From assembly GCA_030704615.1 (NCBI GenBank), contig CM060731.1:91554756-91618755 (forward strand): a DNA stretch of 64,000 nucleotides, written 5' to 3'. The stretch's first letter is position 1. Each line of letters begins with the position of its first letter. The notes below the pieces were generated by a model. The model was not told the DNA's origin. It did not search any database and saw only the letters and a program-made list of their open reading frames with translations. This DNA comes from Takakia lepidozioides (Eukaryota; Streptophyta; Takakiopsida; Takakiales; Takakiaceae). This document shows positions 45,461-59,900 of this stretch, one piece after another. The translations under genes and the position numbers were made by a program.

Positions 45461-46127
45461 CTAAAAATTTAGCAGAAACTGGCGGTGGAAAGGCGGAGCT
45501 CCGTCTTCCCCCAATCCCCGGAGCGATTTCGCCGTGTGGGCCTCCTCAATGACACTCAACTACATTGGGGAGCTTGAGAGCATACCCCACTTGAGTATAC
45601 AATGTTCCAGCCTCTTATCTTCAACGGAAAGTGGTTCCAACCACATGTTATGGGGCCCTCCGCAACACTAGTGGAAGACGAGTGTGGTTTGTTGCGCGTC
45701 AATGCTAGGCTCACGAGTGCTCATCGTCCCTCCGATGAGCCTTTTAGTTTGACAAACGAAGGCAAGCAACTCCATCACCTAGGGAGTATCCTTGGAGCCA
45801 TACTGGGGTGGATTCATGGCTTTGTAGGATTGAGATTTGTATCCACTGCCGGGCCAAAAGCTTGCCAAAGCGTAAGTTCATAGTCGAGATTGAATCGATC
45901 CGGCCTGAAAACCTGAAAACACTGTCGAAGCCAAATACTAATGTTCCACACAATGTAACTAATGATGAAGTCATTCCCAACGAATGTTTCCAGCAGCTTT
46001 GAGCAACACAAGTTATCTACAAGAGTTGATTAAGAAAACAATGGATGTGGGCATATTGAAGAAGGAGTCTCATTTCTTCCTAAAGACGGTTTTTCAAAGC
46101 TCGATGGCCTACTAGCGCCCCCACGGG

Positions 46128-46203
46128 AAGGGAGAGAGGGGGAGAGAGAGGGGGGGAGAGAGGGAGATGGACAAAGGGAGAGAGAGGGAGAGAGAAAGAG
46201 GGG
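46128..46203. repeat. GA-rich microsatellite
   Basis: An imperfect run of GGGAGAGAG units on the plus strand, followed by an A run at 46208-46219. Confidence 0.8.
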
Positions 46204-46644
46204 CCAAAAAAAAAAAAATGGTGTGGGAAACCCCCCAGTGTCCTATCCCCCGTTCCCACCCCCTTTCCCTGGCCTTTAAAGTAATGGGGGGTATTCACTA
46301 CTCTCCCCCAGTTTGTGGTACTGTATTTTGCGGGGCCTTATACTTGTGAACACCACTCTAGGGTTACATCCAGGGACGCAACGCACTCGCCAGGCTGGCA
46401 GAGTGGGTTACGCTCCAGGAACGCACTCGCCAGGCTGTCAGCGTGCGTTACGCTCCTGGAACGCACTCCTCTTACCCCTCCCTTCTTTCCCTCCTCTTCT
46501 TTTCGACTTCTTCCCCCTTCCTTCTGATTTCTTTCTGGCATCTTTTCTGAAATCAAGTCATCTAAATGTCAAGACCACTTGAGACTGGACACCATGCTGG
46601 AAAGATGATAAAGATAAAGAGGGGGGGACCAAAAATTCTTTACG

Positions 46645-46772
46645 TAGGGTAAAGCACCTGGGCGAGGTGGTTCCCAGGTTTTCGCCCCTGTAAACTCCGG
46701 CGGTTTAGCCAGGTAGCCCGAGTTTACAGGGGCGAAAACCTGGGAACCACCTCGCCCAGGTGCTTTACCCTA
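46645..46772. mobile_element. Perfect 51-bp inverted repeat (foldback MITE or hairpin)
   Basis: Arms 46647-46697 and 46720-46770 are exact reverse complements, with a 22-base loop. They begin GGGTAAAGCACCTGG and end in the complement. Both ends are flanked by TA (46645-46646 and 46771-46772), consistent with a TA target-site duplication of a Tc1/mariner-like MITE. A hairpin RNA precursor is an alternative. Confidence 0.85.
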
Positions 46773-47931
46773 TACTTACAGATAACTTTGATACATCCCA
46801 GTGTTGTTAAAAACTCCAGGGTGAGAAATTTTTGCATCACATCAAGAAAATGTGATAAACATGATGCACGGTCAATCCATCTACTAAAATTAGAATTTAT
46901 GTCCGATACATACTACTGATGGCGACATGCCTGAATTCACATGATGATTTTCTTGTGAAGAGTTAACCAGAATGGGCCTACGTGGGTAGAATCTACTGCC
47001 TGGCCAATTCTCCTTTTCTCAATCCTCTTTGCTGCATTGTAAACTTCTCTCTCATATTGCCAAAACTGTTTGTCATCATGGTGCATAAAGCCTCCTTGGG
47101 GTAAAACATTTTCTTTCTTTATCACCACCTTCTACCGAGGAATGCTCCCAATCTTACCTGCACAGTGATACAGGAAGTGGAGAGAAGACTCGGTAGCCAT
47201 AGTCCATGTGGTGGGCTTCTCTCCCCAGGCAGTCAATTCGCATAGCAACAGGGTTTTATTCAACCACTTTAATCCCAACCTACTCTTCTGAAGCCTTGTT
47301 CCCCTCTCTGCTGGAAGGTTCTGATGTGACTCTCACCATCAACGAGTTTCAAACGGTGGCCAAATATCTTGCTCCATCAAACCTTCACCAGTTCTTCCCC
47401 CAACCACCATCTCATCTTCAATCTTGCAGCAAGGTCCAGAGTTGATACTTCACGGGCAGATTATGTCTTCTTAGCCTTGACAAATGAGCCTCTCCTTCAT
47501 TATGTGCAACCTTTGTCAACAACCATGAGGACCAGAGAGGCCAATGCGACCTGCAAACACTTGCCTGCTAACCGGAGGAAAGTTATCCACACACCACTGT
47601 ATATTTTTTATGAGCATAACAAACACCTGTCAGCCATAATTGCACAGCAGCTTGTGTGGAATTCTGTGCAAAAAGAACCCATCGAGTTGGTGAAAGGAGG
47701 CCTGATTGGGTTTAGGGTTTAAGACTTTGGGAAGCTTGAGCTGACTTACAGTAGGTGAAAAGATTTCCACTCTTCAATCCACCATTTCCATGCTTATCCA
47801 GGCATGGCTAACTTGTTTCTCACTTAGGCAGGGCATTTACACTGGGTACATGAACAACCGAGTGGAGGAGCCGGCCAGCACCAAGATAGGTCTTAACCTC
47901 ACACAAGGCTACATCCCTATAAGTGACATCA
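46773..47931. other. Stretch downstream of the kinase gene, no gene recognised
   Basis: Small open frames exist on the minus strand (46937-47128, WQYEREVYNAAKRIEKRR) and the plus strand (47206-47722), without a motif I recognise. The part next to 47932 should be the kinase 3' UTR. Confidence 0.35.
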
Positions 47932-50900
47932 TCACAATTTAGGGGATCCTCGCTTCCCACGCACAACCTTCTCAATTACTTGGGAAAGGTTCTGCCAGTT
48001 TATTGGCTTTGTCAAGTAGCCATCCAAACCCATGGTTTCAAGGCTCTCCCTCCCCTTGGTTAAGACATCAGCTGTCAATGCGTAGATAGGTACCCCTGAT
48101 GCACGTCCACCCAGTGCACGAATTGCTTTGGTTGCACTCAACCCATCAAGAACTGGCATTTGCAAGTCCATCAAGATCATGTCATACTGCCTGGTTTGTA
48201 TTGCCTCCACTGCCAGTTGTCCATTTGCAACCAGCTCAACCTGCATGTGCAGTAACCCAATGTAACCAACCTTTGATGAAAACCAGACAGAGCCAGAGCG
48301 ATGGTAGACGAAAGAAACAAAAACAGAAGACAGAAAACATATGTATATGAGGAGTGTTGATGTCTGAAAACATGTTGGCAAGAGCATATCATTATACAGA
48401 GCATGCCTAGACGGTGGGGGCAGATGGAGGTAGGAGGGGAGATAGGGACTTGTAGATGGCACATATGAATGTCCATATGCACATGATGTTCCATGTTGGG
48501 ACATGGTGTTAAGGCATGCGAGTGAATGTTCATTACCTCATGGCCATAATGCTTCAGCATCTTCCTAATGAGTAGCTGGTTAACCTTGTTGTCCTCAGCG
48601 ACGAGCACCTGCAGTGAGCTTCCTTTTATCTTCCATGGATTTGATCTTTGTGGTGAAGGGGCTTCAGATTCCGGCAGATAATTCAATGGATTCAAAGCTA
48701 CATGTAGAGGCACACACAATGCAAATGTACTCCCCTGCCCAGGAGTACTTTCCACCCAAATAGCCCCCCTCATTGCCTCCACCAAACCTTTACAGATTGC
48801 CAGTCCCAAACCCGTGCCACCAAACTTCCTTGTAGTGCTACTGTCGGCCTGAGAGAAGGACTGGAAGAGCCTGCTCTGTTGCTCTTTGCTGAGGCCGATC
48901 CCAGTATCTGCAACTCTAACCTCAAACCACAGTCGTGTATCAGGAGCCTCCAAATCATTACTTATGTCAACAATGTCATCATCCATAGTGAGACAAACCT
49001 CCCCATCCTCACCATTCTTCACAAAATGGCCACTGTCTTGAGTGTGACCAATGTGACCCTCTTCACCACTCCTTTCCAAAAGGTCCTCATCCATGACCAG
49101 TCGCAACTTGTCCTCAGCAGTGGGGACCCTGGAAGAATCTTGGTTGACTATGACTTGGTTGTAAGCATCTAAGTCTGATTTGGGATTCAACGTTTGTCGC
49201 TTGTTGCCAACTGTTTGTACCTGAAAACCCAAGTGAAGGGGATGAGAGAGGGGACCAGGATGTGAGGAAAACTGAATGGGAACCATCGTGGAAGGCTTGA
49301 TCCAGGAATAGATTCTCTAGCTGAAAAAAATGTGCAAATGTGGTTGTACTACCAATTCACTGCAAACAAAAATATGCACCCAGAACAAGAGAGAGACTTG
49401 TAGGTTGCGACTGTACCTCCATGTCTTTTGCTTGACTGGGTTCTAAAACTTCCCCTTCCTCTGCAGGGGCTGGTGGGCCTGTTAAACCCAGCGTCCGCTG
49501 CCAGGAGATGGCAATGCCCCCATTCTCCGTAAACTTGATGGCATTGCTCACAAGGTTGGTAAGTACCTGTAACCCAATCCAGAATAAGGGCACTAAGCAT
49601 TCTTCATGATGTGGATATCCACTACAGCTAATTGAGTATTCAATTGGATCACTTTTCTCTTTTTCATTACCAGATACCTCCAGGACACCCCCCCCAAAAA
49701 ACCTCGCTCCCAGACAAAACTGGCACAAGCCTTTACTAGACTTAAAGTTAGTTAAAAGCAGTACAACCCAAGTACCCCTGTATAGTTTAATCCAAAACCC
49801 ATCCCCAATCTCTCTGCTCAAATGTATTATCAACTTGCAGACAAATTCTATACATGTTTCCAGTCTGTGACATGGGTGAGGCCATCATGGATGACCTCAA
49901 GGGTTTACCCAACTCTTGGCACTAGGCTGAATTTTAAACTCGGGGCGGGAAGGCTACCTTTGAACAGCAAACAGATAAAGAGAGGAAAGGGGGATTGCAA
50001 ATGCCTGCTGTATGGGCAACCTGAAGACAACATCCACTTTCTGATTCATTGTCCTGGGTACTCTCACCAGAGAGACGCCCTCTTCAAATCCATCAAGGGA
50101 TTTGTTCCTGTACCTCTGTTTACCAACTTTGAAAATCTTGAGGCTGAGCCAAAAGCCCAGGCCCTTTTGGGGCCTAGTTATTGGGCAAATCACACACAGC
50201 AGATTGATGCTTGTGTAAAGGGGTTTCTAGAGGATATCTAGAAAACTCGAATCAATTCTGTTCCAAGGTAAGTCATACTACCAGCATCAGCCCCTGACAA
50301 AGGTAGTCCTTTGGGTTCTGCTCAAACTGGGCGTGGGGTCAATGGCCAGGGCAAACAAATACTTGTGAGTACATTCTATACATGAAGCGGTCTGATAGTC
50401 AATATCTTATCGTATACGATATTGACAGAAAAAGGTCAGAGGAGGTGCATGCCTGTCGGAGCCGATTAGGGTCCCCTCGCACCCCCATCTCATTATCAGT
50501 AGGCTTTGTCACAGTCAGGCTTAACTTCCTCTCCGCCAATCGGCCCTGAAATAGTGCTGATACCTGCCCATTCAGTCCCCATGTAAACTGTCAGGAGGAT
50601 AAACCGAAACACCAGATAAATCCATGCTGCACGGACAGATTGTACTCATAAGATGTTGTTTGCCGTAGCCTTGTGGCCATTGACCCCGCGCCCAGTTTGA
50701 GCGGGAACAAAAGGGACAGAACCTACCTCTGTCAGGGGCTGACATTGGTAGTAAGACTTACCTCCATATAAAGAATTAATCCGGATTTCCCAGATATCCT
50801 CTAGAAATCCCTTCACACAAGCATCAATCTGCTGTGTGTGATTTGCCCAAAAACTAGGCCTCAGGAGGGCCTGGGCTTTTGGCTCAGCCTCGAGACTTTC

Positions 50901-53900
50901 AAAGTTGGTAAACAGGGCTACAGGCACAATTCCCTTAATAGATTTGAAGAGAGCGTCTCTTTGGTGAGAGAACCCCGGACAGTGTATCAGAAAGTGAATA
51001 CTGTCTTCAGATCGCCCACACAACGGGCAATTGCACTCTCCCTTTCCTCTCTGCTTCTGTTTGCTGTTCAAAGGTAGGCTTCCTGCCCTGAGTTTAAATT
51101 TCAGTCTAGTGCTGAGAGTGGGTAGACCCTTGAGGTCATCCAAGATGTCCTCCCCATGTCACAGACTGGAAACAAGTTCAGGGAAGTTTTCTGCCTAACT
51201 TCATTTTCATCAGACAATCTCATGGCAACTGACATGGCTGAGGACACTACAGCCTCTAAGTCAGATTTATCCAGCAGGGTCAAGACTTGCGGATCCAGGT
51301 CCAGGTCCTTGAGGATCTCTTCTACTCTCTTCTGCCAGGACTTAGCCTGTTTGACAGGGCGGTCCTGTTTCCAAGATATAGAGTCGATTAACTTAGGATA
51401 TCTGGTGTTGGGCATATGTTGCAGCTGACCCCACCATCTGACCTTGAATTCATCTCGTCGGGAGCTTAAGGACGGACTCACCCCGAACAGCCACATTGGC
51501 TGTTTTGGAGCATGCTGACATACTCTCCTTAAGCACCCCCACTTGAATGGATTCTAGAGACTTAGCCTGGTTGGAGTTATCAACCCATATAGCAGATCCG
51601 TACTCCAAGGCAGGTCTAATAACGCGACAAAGCATGGTTTTCTTAACCTCAGAGTTGACCCCTCTGCAGTGGAAAAATTTAGTGAGCCCCAGAGCTTTGC
51701 CCTTGCCAGTTTGAACAACTTTCCGGATATGTGCATCCCAACTACAATTGGAGGAGAACTCAACGCCCAGGTAAGTGTAGGAAGGGAGGACCGGGATCTC
51801 TTGGCTACCCCACTGCCACTTAAGATCACTTCCTCCCTCTCCTCTGTCGTTGAATGCTACCACTGCACATTTGCTGACATTAGCCTCTAGCCCCCAAAGA
51901 TCAAAGTATCTCTTCGCGCAATCAATCAACTCCTGGAGATTGGTTGGAGTCTCCCCTATGCCTGCGAAGTCATCCGCAAACATAAGGGCTGGTATGGTGG
52001 TATCACCCACCCTTAACCCAAATCCCTCACTTTCCACATCCTCGAGGAGTTGATTGATGAAAACATTGAAGAGCAGAGGGGAGAGAGTACATCCTTGAGC
52101 TACACCTTGGTCTATGTCAAAGAAGTTGGACTTCTGTCCGTTAACAGTGACACAGCTTTTGGTGTGAGCATACAAGTTGTGGACAACTCTCCACATCTTT
52201 CCCTTGATCCCACAAGACCAGAGGCGGAACCATAGGCCATCTCTCCACACTGTGTCATAAGCCTTTTTGACATCCAGGAAAAAGACATAAGTGGGTTTCC
52301 CTTCTTTTTTCCTTCCCTGGATAATCTGGCTTAGAGTGAAGATATGATCCACACAGCCCCTGTTTCGCCGAAAGCCAGCTTGGCCTTCGTGGAAACAACC
52401 TCTAGACTCCAGATCAACCTCGAGACGAGTACTTATAACTCTGCAGAATGTCTTGCCAACAGCATTGAGGAGCGTGATGCCACGGTAGTTCCCCGGTTCT
52501 TCTCTGTCACCCTTCTTGTATAGATTGACAATGACCCCCTGTCGCCAGCGAAAGGGGATCATTTCAGTCTTCCAGATAAGGTTAAAGGCCTCTATCATGG
52601 GATCGCCACCGTGCTTGATAAGCTCGTTGACAATACCATCAGGTCCACCAGCTTTATATCCATTTAAATGTTCAATTGCTTCCACAATCTCAGAAGAACT
52701 AATGGGAGCATTATAAGCCATTGAAATATACTCCAGTTCATCAGGGCTGTTTTGAATCATAGGAACAGGTTTTCCAACTGTGTCCCTCCATTCAGCAGAA
52801 GACCCCTCACTGTTAGACCTAGAAGTTCTGCCAAGGATACTGTAGTGAGTTTCAAAGGTTTTGACAATGTCAACCGATGAAGTCACCACTGCACCTTTAG
52901 TAGTCTTCAGCGCTTGTACTTGCTGACTGTTTTTCGGTTTGTACAAACGTTGAAGGGCCAACCAGAATTTCTTGTCATTACCACCATGGTGGTTTGAGTT
53001 TATTTCACTGTATAACTTGTCCCAGTATAATTTCTTCTGAGACCTAACAAGCTGATTGATATCTTTACGGAGCTGGTAGTACCTCGCCCACAATTCTCTG
53101 TTGGTTTCCAAATTGCAGCACTCTTTTTAGAGGGCTCGTCTCTCAGCTATCTTGAGTTTAATCTCATTAGTCCACCAATTAACTGCTCTACCGCAGACAA
53201 TTAGTTTCCTCCCAATGATCTTGTCAGCCACGGAGGAAACGAAACTCTCCCAAGAGTCCACTGCTCTTTCGACTTCATTTCTTGCGTTAACAGAGCGTGA
53301 CTGAAGTTCTTGGAGCGATTGGACAAAATGAGGGAGAGCCTCTTGCAAGGCCTGGACGTACTCAGCCTTGACCTCCTCATTGTGGAATTTTTCTATGTGC
53401 CACTTCCGAATCGAACGTTTCACAGATCTCTTGGTGGTGGGAAAACACCTTTTGATCTCAGTCCAAACCAGGAAGTGGTCAGAGGTACCAATATCAGTTC
53501 TGTCGATCAACACATTGGCACACTGGGGGAACAAAATTTTGTCCATTATGATATAGTCCACAATGGAACGTTCCCCAGTTTGGGATTTCTCACGAGTCCA
53601 CTGCACTTGGTCACCTCTTGTCCTGTTATTCAAGGTCAAAAGCTGAAGCTCTTCTAGACAGTTAATTAACCGTCTGCCATTAGAATTCAGCTCGTCCTCA
53701 CCAAAAGGTCCAATGATATCGTCCTGATGGATCCCTTTGCCCACCCGGGCATTGAAGTCCCCCAATAGTACCACCTGACCTTTGGCAAGGAACGAAGCAC
53801 AGTCCAGCTTTACATCTTCGAAGGCCTTGTCTGCGTCAGCACTAAGGGTCCCCTCTGTGGGCATGTAAACACAACCAACAAAGAGGTCCTTTGTACTCAT

Positions 53901-56900
53901 GCCGCCCTTCAAATTCAGTTTTAGCCAGATACTATGCTCGTACCTCAAACCCTTGTTGATAATTTCACAATTGTCAAACAAGAAATCACGGACAAAGAAT
54001 CCGACCCCTTTTTGACCGCGTTTGGCAGAGGCTGCCTTGAGAGTACACATCTTACCTGCCCATTTATAACCAATGACATCTCCAACCAGTTTATCGGACG
54101 TTTCCCATGTTTCTTGCCCAGCACAGATATGAATATCATTAGTCCGAAGAACTTGTCCCACTTCAAGTTGTTTCCTTTGGTTGGTCAACCCTGAGAAGTT
54201 GAAAGTGGCAAGCCGCAAGCCAGCCCTTTGCGTGTGAATTGTTTGTTGTCTAGGTAGCTTGTGATTGCTCCTGGACGGCCAACCGTTCTGCAAAGGGGGG
54301 ACAGTTACCCCATGTGTAGATTTTGCTCGTCTTGTGTAAACTTTGAGAATTGGTAAGCCATTCAGGGTACCAAATCTTTCAGTTACACGACGCACAGGCT
54401 CCGCACACAGGGGCAGATTGTCCGTCAGACTGCTTGGGGACAATTACCCCGTGTATAGATTTTGCTCCTCTTGTGTAGACTTTGAGGATTGGTAAACCAT
54501 TTAGAGTACCAAATCCTTCAGTTACACGACGTTCAGGCTCTGCACACTATTGTCCATCTGACGGCTTGGGGACAATTACCCCGTGTATGGAATTTGTTCG
54601 TCTTGTGTAAACCTTGAGGATTGGTAAACCATTCAGAGTACCAAATCCTTCAGATTCAGGACGTTCAGGTTCCGTACACTTAGGGGCATCTTGTCCTTGT
54701 GGCTGTTTGGATTCAACCTCATCCAGAGCATCAAACCGATTAGAAACTCTCAAGTTGAAGTTGTTGCCCTTGGTTGTCTTCCTAGAGCGCCCCATTGAAT
54801 CACCAATGTCTAAGACCGCTCTCCAGCCAGTCAAGGGACGAACTTCTTTAAGATTGAATTGATGCGGGAGTCTATTAGAAGCACTTTTGGTCATTGCAAC
54901 CTTCAACGTACCCCTGTTATCAAGTCTCGAGATGGTACCATTAGCCATGAAATCCAAGCCTAAGCTAGAGCATGTAGTTTTAAAGGACAGAGAGAGAAAG
55001 AGGGGGGATAGAGAAGAGGTTTGTGCGATTGAGACAGACAGGAAGACAGAGAACAAAAGTAAGAGAAATGAAATGAAATGAAATGGTACTTTATAACGTA
55101 CCATTTCAGAAAGATAGAAAACATCTATAGCATTCAGAGGGTGTCCTAGGACATATAGGACTTGACAGGAAAAACAAACAGGAACCTGCTCCAGAAGCTC
55201 GCCAATATGGAAGTCCACCACCTCCAAGGCCAGGTGGCCAGACTGTATTTTGGAAAAATCAAGGATTTCATTCAACACTTGCATAAGGCCCTCAGCAGAG
55301 CCTTGCATGACGCGCACAAAGCCTGTTTGCTCTGGTGTCAGTGACGTCAATCGCAGTAAGTCCAGCATCCCTAGCACACCTGCAACACAGGAAAACATGC
55401 AGACAATGGTTGAGCTGACTTTAGCATGTCTTTGATCACCAATCGCCCTTTAATTAAATTTACTTGGTACACCGAGACTGAAAACGTCTTAACTTGTCAT
55501 ACAAAACAGCAGTTCCTCACACCACCCGCTCACAGACCTAGGTGAACTCACTTCAAGTACCACATGTTACCTTACATACTACGCTCAAAACTGTAACAAT
55601 GCCCAGCAAACAAGGTGGAGAAAAATGAACACTGCATACGACAAGCATTAGTACCAGTCATAGGAGTCCTTAGCTCGTGGCTCATCATGGCCAGAAACTG
55701 GGACTTTGCCATACCAGCTGCTTCCACAGCATCGTGTACGTCACGCTCTGCCGTAATATCATCAAACAACCACACGCGACCATGTGTTGCAATATTACTG
55801 ATGGGGTATGAATGAACACGGAGAACACAGCGTGGGTCCGTGAGATCCCACACCCACTGCCTTTCTTCATCAGGGTTGCTGGCCAGTGCGTTAAAACATC
55901 TGCCAAAAGAAGAGAGAGTTAGACAACGACACAGAACTGTGTGTGTCACAGATGTAGTTGGGGGATCCCTAAGATCCACTCCATCAAGTAACCGTAGCAC
56001 CCCTCTCTAAGGCAGACATTTCCCTCTCGGCCTCTCATGGCTGTGCTATACTTAGCTCTTTCAGAAACTCTCTCCCACTGGCCCCCTCTGTGGATGTTAT
56101 GAAGTCTCTCTCTTTCTTCCGCGGAGATTATAAAGTGTGATTTCACTTCTTTCTTTCTTTCTCTCTCTCTCTCTCTGATACTCTCTTTCTCCCTGTCCTC
56201 TAGGATTTCTCCCTGTCCTCTAGGAAGCCTATTGACATTGGGTGGACTTGAAACGGGAGTACATTAATGTCTCTGTGACTAAATCCCGGCCTTGTGACCT
56301 CGTGTCCTTGTTTGTTTCGACCTGAAGCGCTTTGCTTCAGGTAAGGTAGTGCATTGGATTTAGTTGGAAAGCTTGGGGCCTTTCCCTCTTTAGAATATGC
56401 CTACACGGGCCATTCCCTGCAACTCCCTGGAGTGTGATCTCTGAATGGTAACAAGCGGACTCCTACCGCTTGGGGGCAGCCCCTCCGCCCAAATTGGGCG
56501 GTCGTATGCTCTGTCTAGCATACTCGGCACTTGGGCTCGGGTTGGTTCCTGTGCTTAAACTTATGGCCTGCGAAAAAAATAAAAAATTTAGCTCCTATCA
56601 ACATCAACACTCCTCAGGGTGATCCCTGGGAATTGGTTACTTATGCCAAATCTAGGGCTTCATGTGTAGTTTTTGGGGTGAATCCCAGGATGGACGATGT
56701 GTCCTTTAAAACTACATGCTCTAGCTTAGGCTTGGATTTCATGGCTAATGGTACCATCTCGAGACTTGATAACAGGGGTACGTTGAAGGTTGCAATGACC
56801 AAAAGTGCTTCTAATAGACTCCCGCATCAATTCAATCTTAAAGAAGTTCGTCCCTTGACTGGCTGGAGAGCGGTCTTAGACATTGGTGATTCAATGGGGC

Positions 56901-59900
56901 GCTCTAGGAAGACAACCAAGGGCAACAACTTCAACTTGAGAGTTTCTAATCGGTTTGATGCTCTGGATGAGGTTGAATCCAAACAGCCACAAGGACAAGA
57001 TGCCCCTAAGTGTACGGAACCTGAACGTCCTGAATCTGAAGGATTTGGTACTCTGAATGGTTTACCAATCCTCAAGGTTTACACAAGACGAACAAATTCC
57101 ATACACGGGGTAATTGTCCCCAAGCCCGTCAGATGGACAATCTGTCCCTAAGTGTGCAGAGCCTGAACGTCGTGTAACTGAAGGATTTGGTACTCTAAAT
57201 GGTTTACCAATCCTCAAAGTCTACACAAGAGGAGCAAAATCTATACACGGGGTAATTGTCCCCAAGCAGTCTGACGGACAATCTGCCCCTATGTGTGCGG
57301 AGCCTGTGCGGAGCCTGTCCGTCGTGTAGCTGAAAGATTTGGTACCCTGAATGGTTTACCAATTCTCAAAGTTTACACAAGACGAGCAAAATCTACACAT
57401 GGGGTAACTGTCCCCCCTTTGCAGAACGGTTGGCCGTCCAGGAGCAATCACAAGCTACCTAGACAACAAACAATTCACACGCAAAGGGCTGGCCACTTTC
57501 AACTTCTCAGGGTTGACCAACCAAAGGAAACAACTTGAAGTGGGACAAGTTCTTCGGACTAATGATATTCATATCTGTGCTGGGCAAGAAACATGGGAAA
57601 CGTAGGATAAACTGGTTGGAGATGTCATTGGTTATAAATGGGCAGGTAAGATGTGTACTCTCAAGGCAGCCTCTGCCAAACGCGGACAAAAAGGGGTCGG
57701 ATTCTTTGTCCGTGATTTCTTGTTTGACGATTGTGAAATTATCAACAAGGGTTTGAGGAATTTGAAGGGCGGCATGAGTACAAAGGACCTCTTTGTTGGT
57801 TGTGTTTACATGCCCACAGAGGGGACCCTTAGTGCTGACGCAGACAAGGCCTTCGAAGATGTAAAGCTGGACTGTGCTTCGTTCCTTGCCAAAGGTCAGG
57901 TGGTACTATTGGGGGACTTCAATGCCCGGGTGGGCAAAGGGATCCATCAGGACGATATCATTGGACCTTTTGGTGAGGACGAGCTGAATTCTAATGGCAG
58001 ACGGTTAATTAACTGTCTAGAAGAGCTTCAGCTTTTGACCTTGAATAACAGGACAAGAGGTGACCAAGTGCAGTGGACTCGTGAGAAATCCCAAACTGGG
58101 GAACGTTCCATTGTGGACTATATCATAATGGACAAAATTTTGTTCCCCCAGTGTGCCAATGTGTTGATCGACAGAACTGATATTGGTACCTCTGACCACT
58201 TCCTGGTTTGGACTGAGATCAAAAGGTGTTTTCCCACCACCAAGAGATCTGTGAAACGTTCGATTCGGAAGTGGCACATAGAAAAATTCCACAATGAGGA
58301 GGTCAAGGCTGAGTACGTCCAGGCCTTGCAAGAGGCTCTCCCTCATTTTGTCCAATCGCTCCAAGAACTTCAGTCACGCTCTGTTAACGCAAGAAATGAA
58401 GTCGAAAGAGCAGTGGACTCTTGGGAGAGTTTCGTTTCCTCCGTGGCTGACAAGATCATTGGGAGGAAACTAATTGTCTGCGGTAGAGCAGTTAATTGGT
58501 GGACTAATGAGATTAAACTCAAGATAGCTGAGAGACGAGCCCTCTAAAAAGAGTGCTGCAATTTGGAAACCAACAGAGAATTGTGGGCGAGGTACTACCA
58601 GCTCCGTAAAGATATCAATCAGCTTGTTAGGTCTCAGAAGAAATTATACTGGGACAAGTTATACAGTGAAATAAACTCAAACCACCATGGTGGTAATGAC
58701 AAGAAATTCTGGTTGGCCCTTCAACGTTTGTACAAACCGAAAAACAGTCAGCAAGTACAAGCGCTGAAGACTACTAAAGGTGCAGTGGTGACTTCATCGG
58801 TTGACATTGTCAAAACCTTTGAAACTCACTACAGTATCCTTGGCAGAACTTCTAGGTCTAACAGTGAGGGGTCTTCTGCTGAATGGAGGGACACAGTTGG
58901 AAAACCTGTTCCTATGATTCAAAACAGCCCTGATGAACTGGAGTATATTTCAATGGCTTATAATGCTCCCATTAGTTCTTCTGAGATTGTGGAAGCAATT
59001 GAACATTTAAATGGATATAAAGCTGGTGGACCTGATGGTATTGTCAACGAGCTTATCAAGCACGGTGGCGATCCCATGATAGAGGCCCTAGTTCTCCTCT
59101 TTAACCTTATCTGGAAGACTGAAATGATCCCCTTTCGCTGGCGACAGGGGGTCATTGTCAATCTATACAAGAAGGGTGACAGAGAAGAACCGGGGAACTA
59201 CCGTGGCATCACGCTCCTCAATGCTGTTGGCAAGACATTCTGCAGAGTTATAAGTACTCGTCTCGAGGTTGATCTGGAGTCTAGAGGTTGTTTCCACGAA
59301 GGCCAAGCTGGCTTTCGGCGAAACAGGGGCTGTGTGGATCATATCTTCACTCTAAGCCAGATTATCCAGGGAAGGAAAAAAGAAGGGAAACCCACTTATG
59401 TCTTTTTCCTGGATGTCAAAAAGGCTTATGACACAGTGTGGAGAGATGGCCTATGGTTCCGCCTCTGGTCTTGTGGGATCAAGGGAAAGATGTGGAGAGT
59501 TGTCCACAACTTGTATGCTCACACCAAAAGCTGTGTCACTGTTAACGGACAGAAGTCCAACTTCTTTGACATAGACCAAGGTGTAGCTCAAGGATGTACT
59601 CTCTCCCCTCTGCTCTTCAATGTTTTCATCAATCAACTCCTCGAGGATGTGGAAAGTGAGGGATTTGGGTTAAGGGTGGGTGATACCACCATACCAGCCC
59701 TTATGTTTGCGGATGACTTCGCAGGCATAGGGGAGACTCCAACCAATCTCCAGGAGTTGATTGATTGCGCGAAGAGATACTTTGATCTTTGGGGGCTAGA
59801 GGCTAATGTCAGCAAATGTGCAGTGGTAGCATTCAACGACAGAGGAGAGGGAGGAAGTGATCTTAAGTGGCAGTGGGGTAGCCAAGAGATCCCGGTCCTC

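Larger units (their letters stand above)
50639..54989 (-). mobile_element. LINE copy A, 5'-truncated, in kinase intron
   Basis: Read on the minus strand, from an N-terminal region truncated at 54989 through tandem repeats, endonuclease, RT and Cys/His finger to the 3' end GTACAAT at 50639. The bases GGACAGA at 50633-50639 and 54985-54991 may be a 7-bp target-site duplication. It is nearly identical to copy B but keeps bases B has lost (11 bases after the repeats, 27 bases in the endonuclease) and lacks 12 bases that B has in the RT. Confidence 0.9.
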
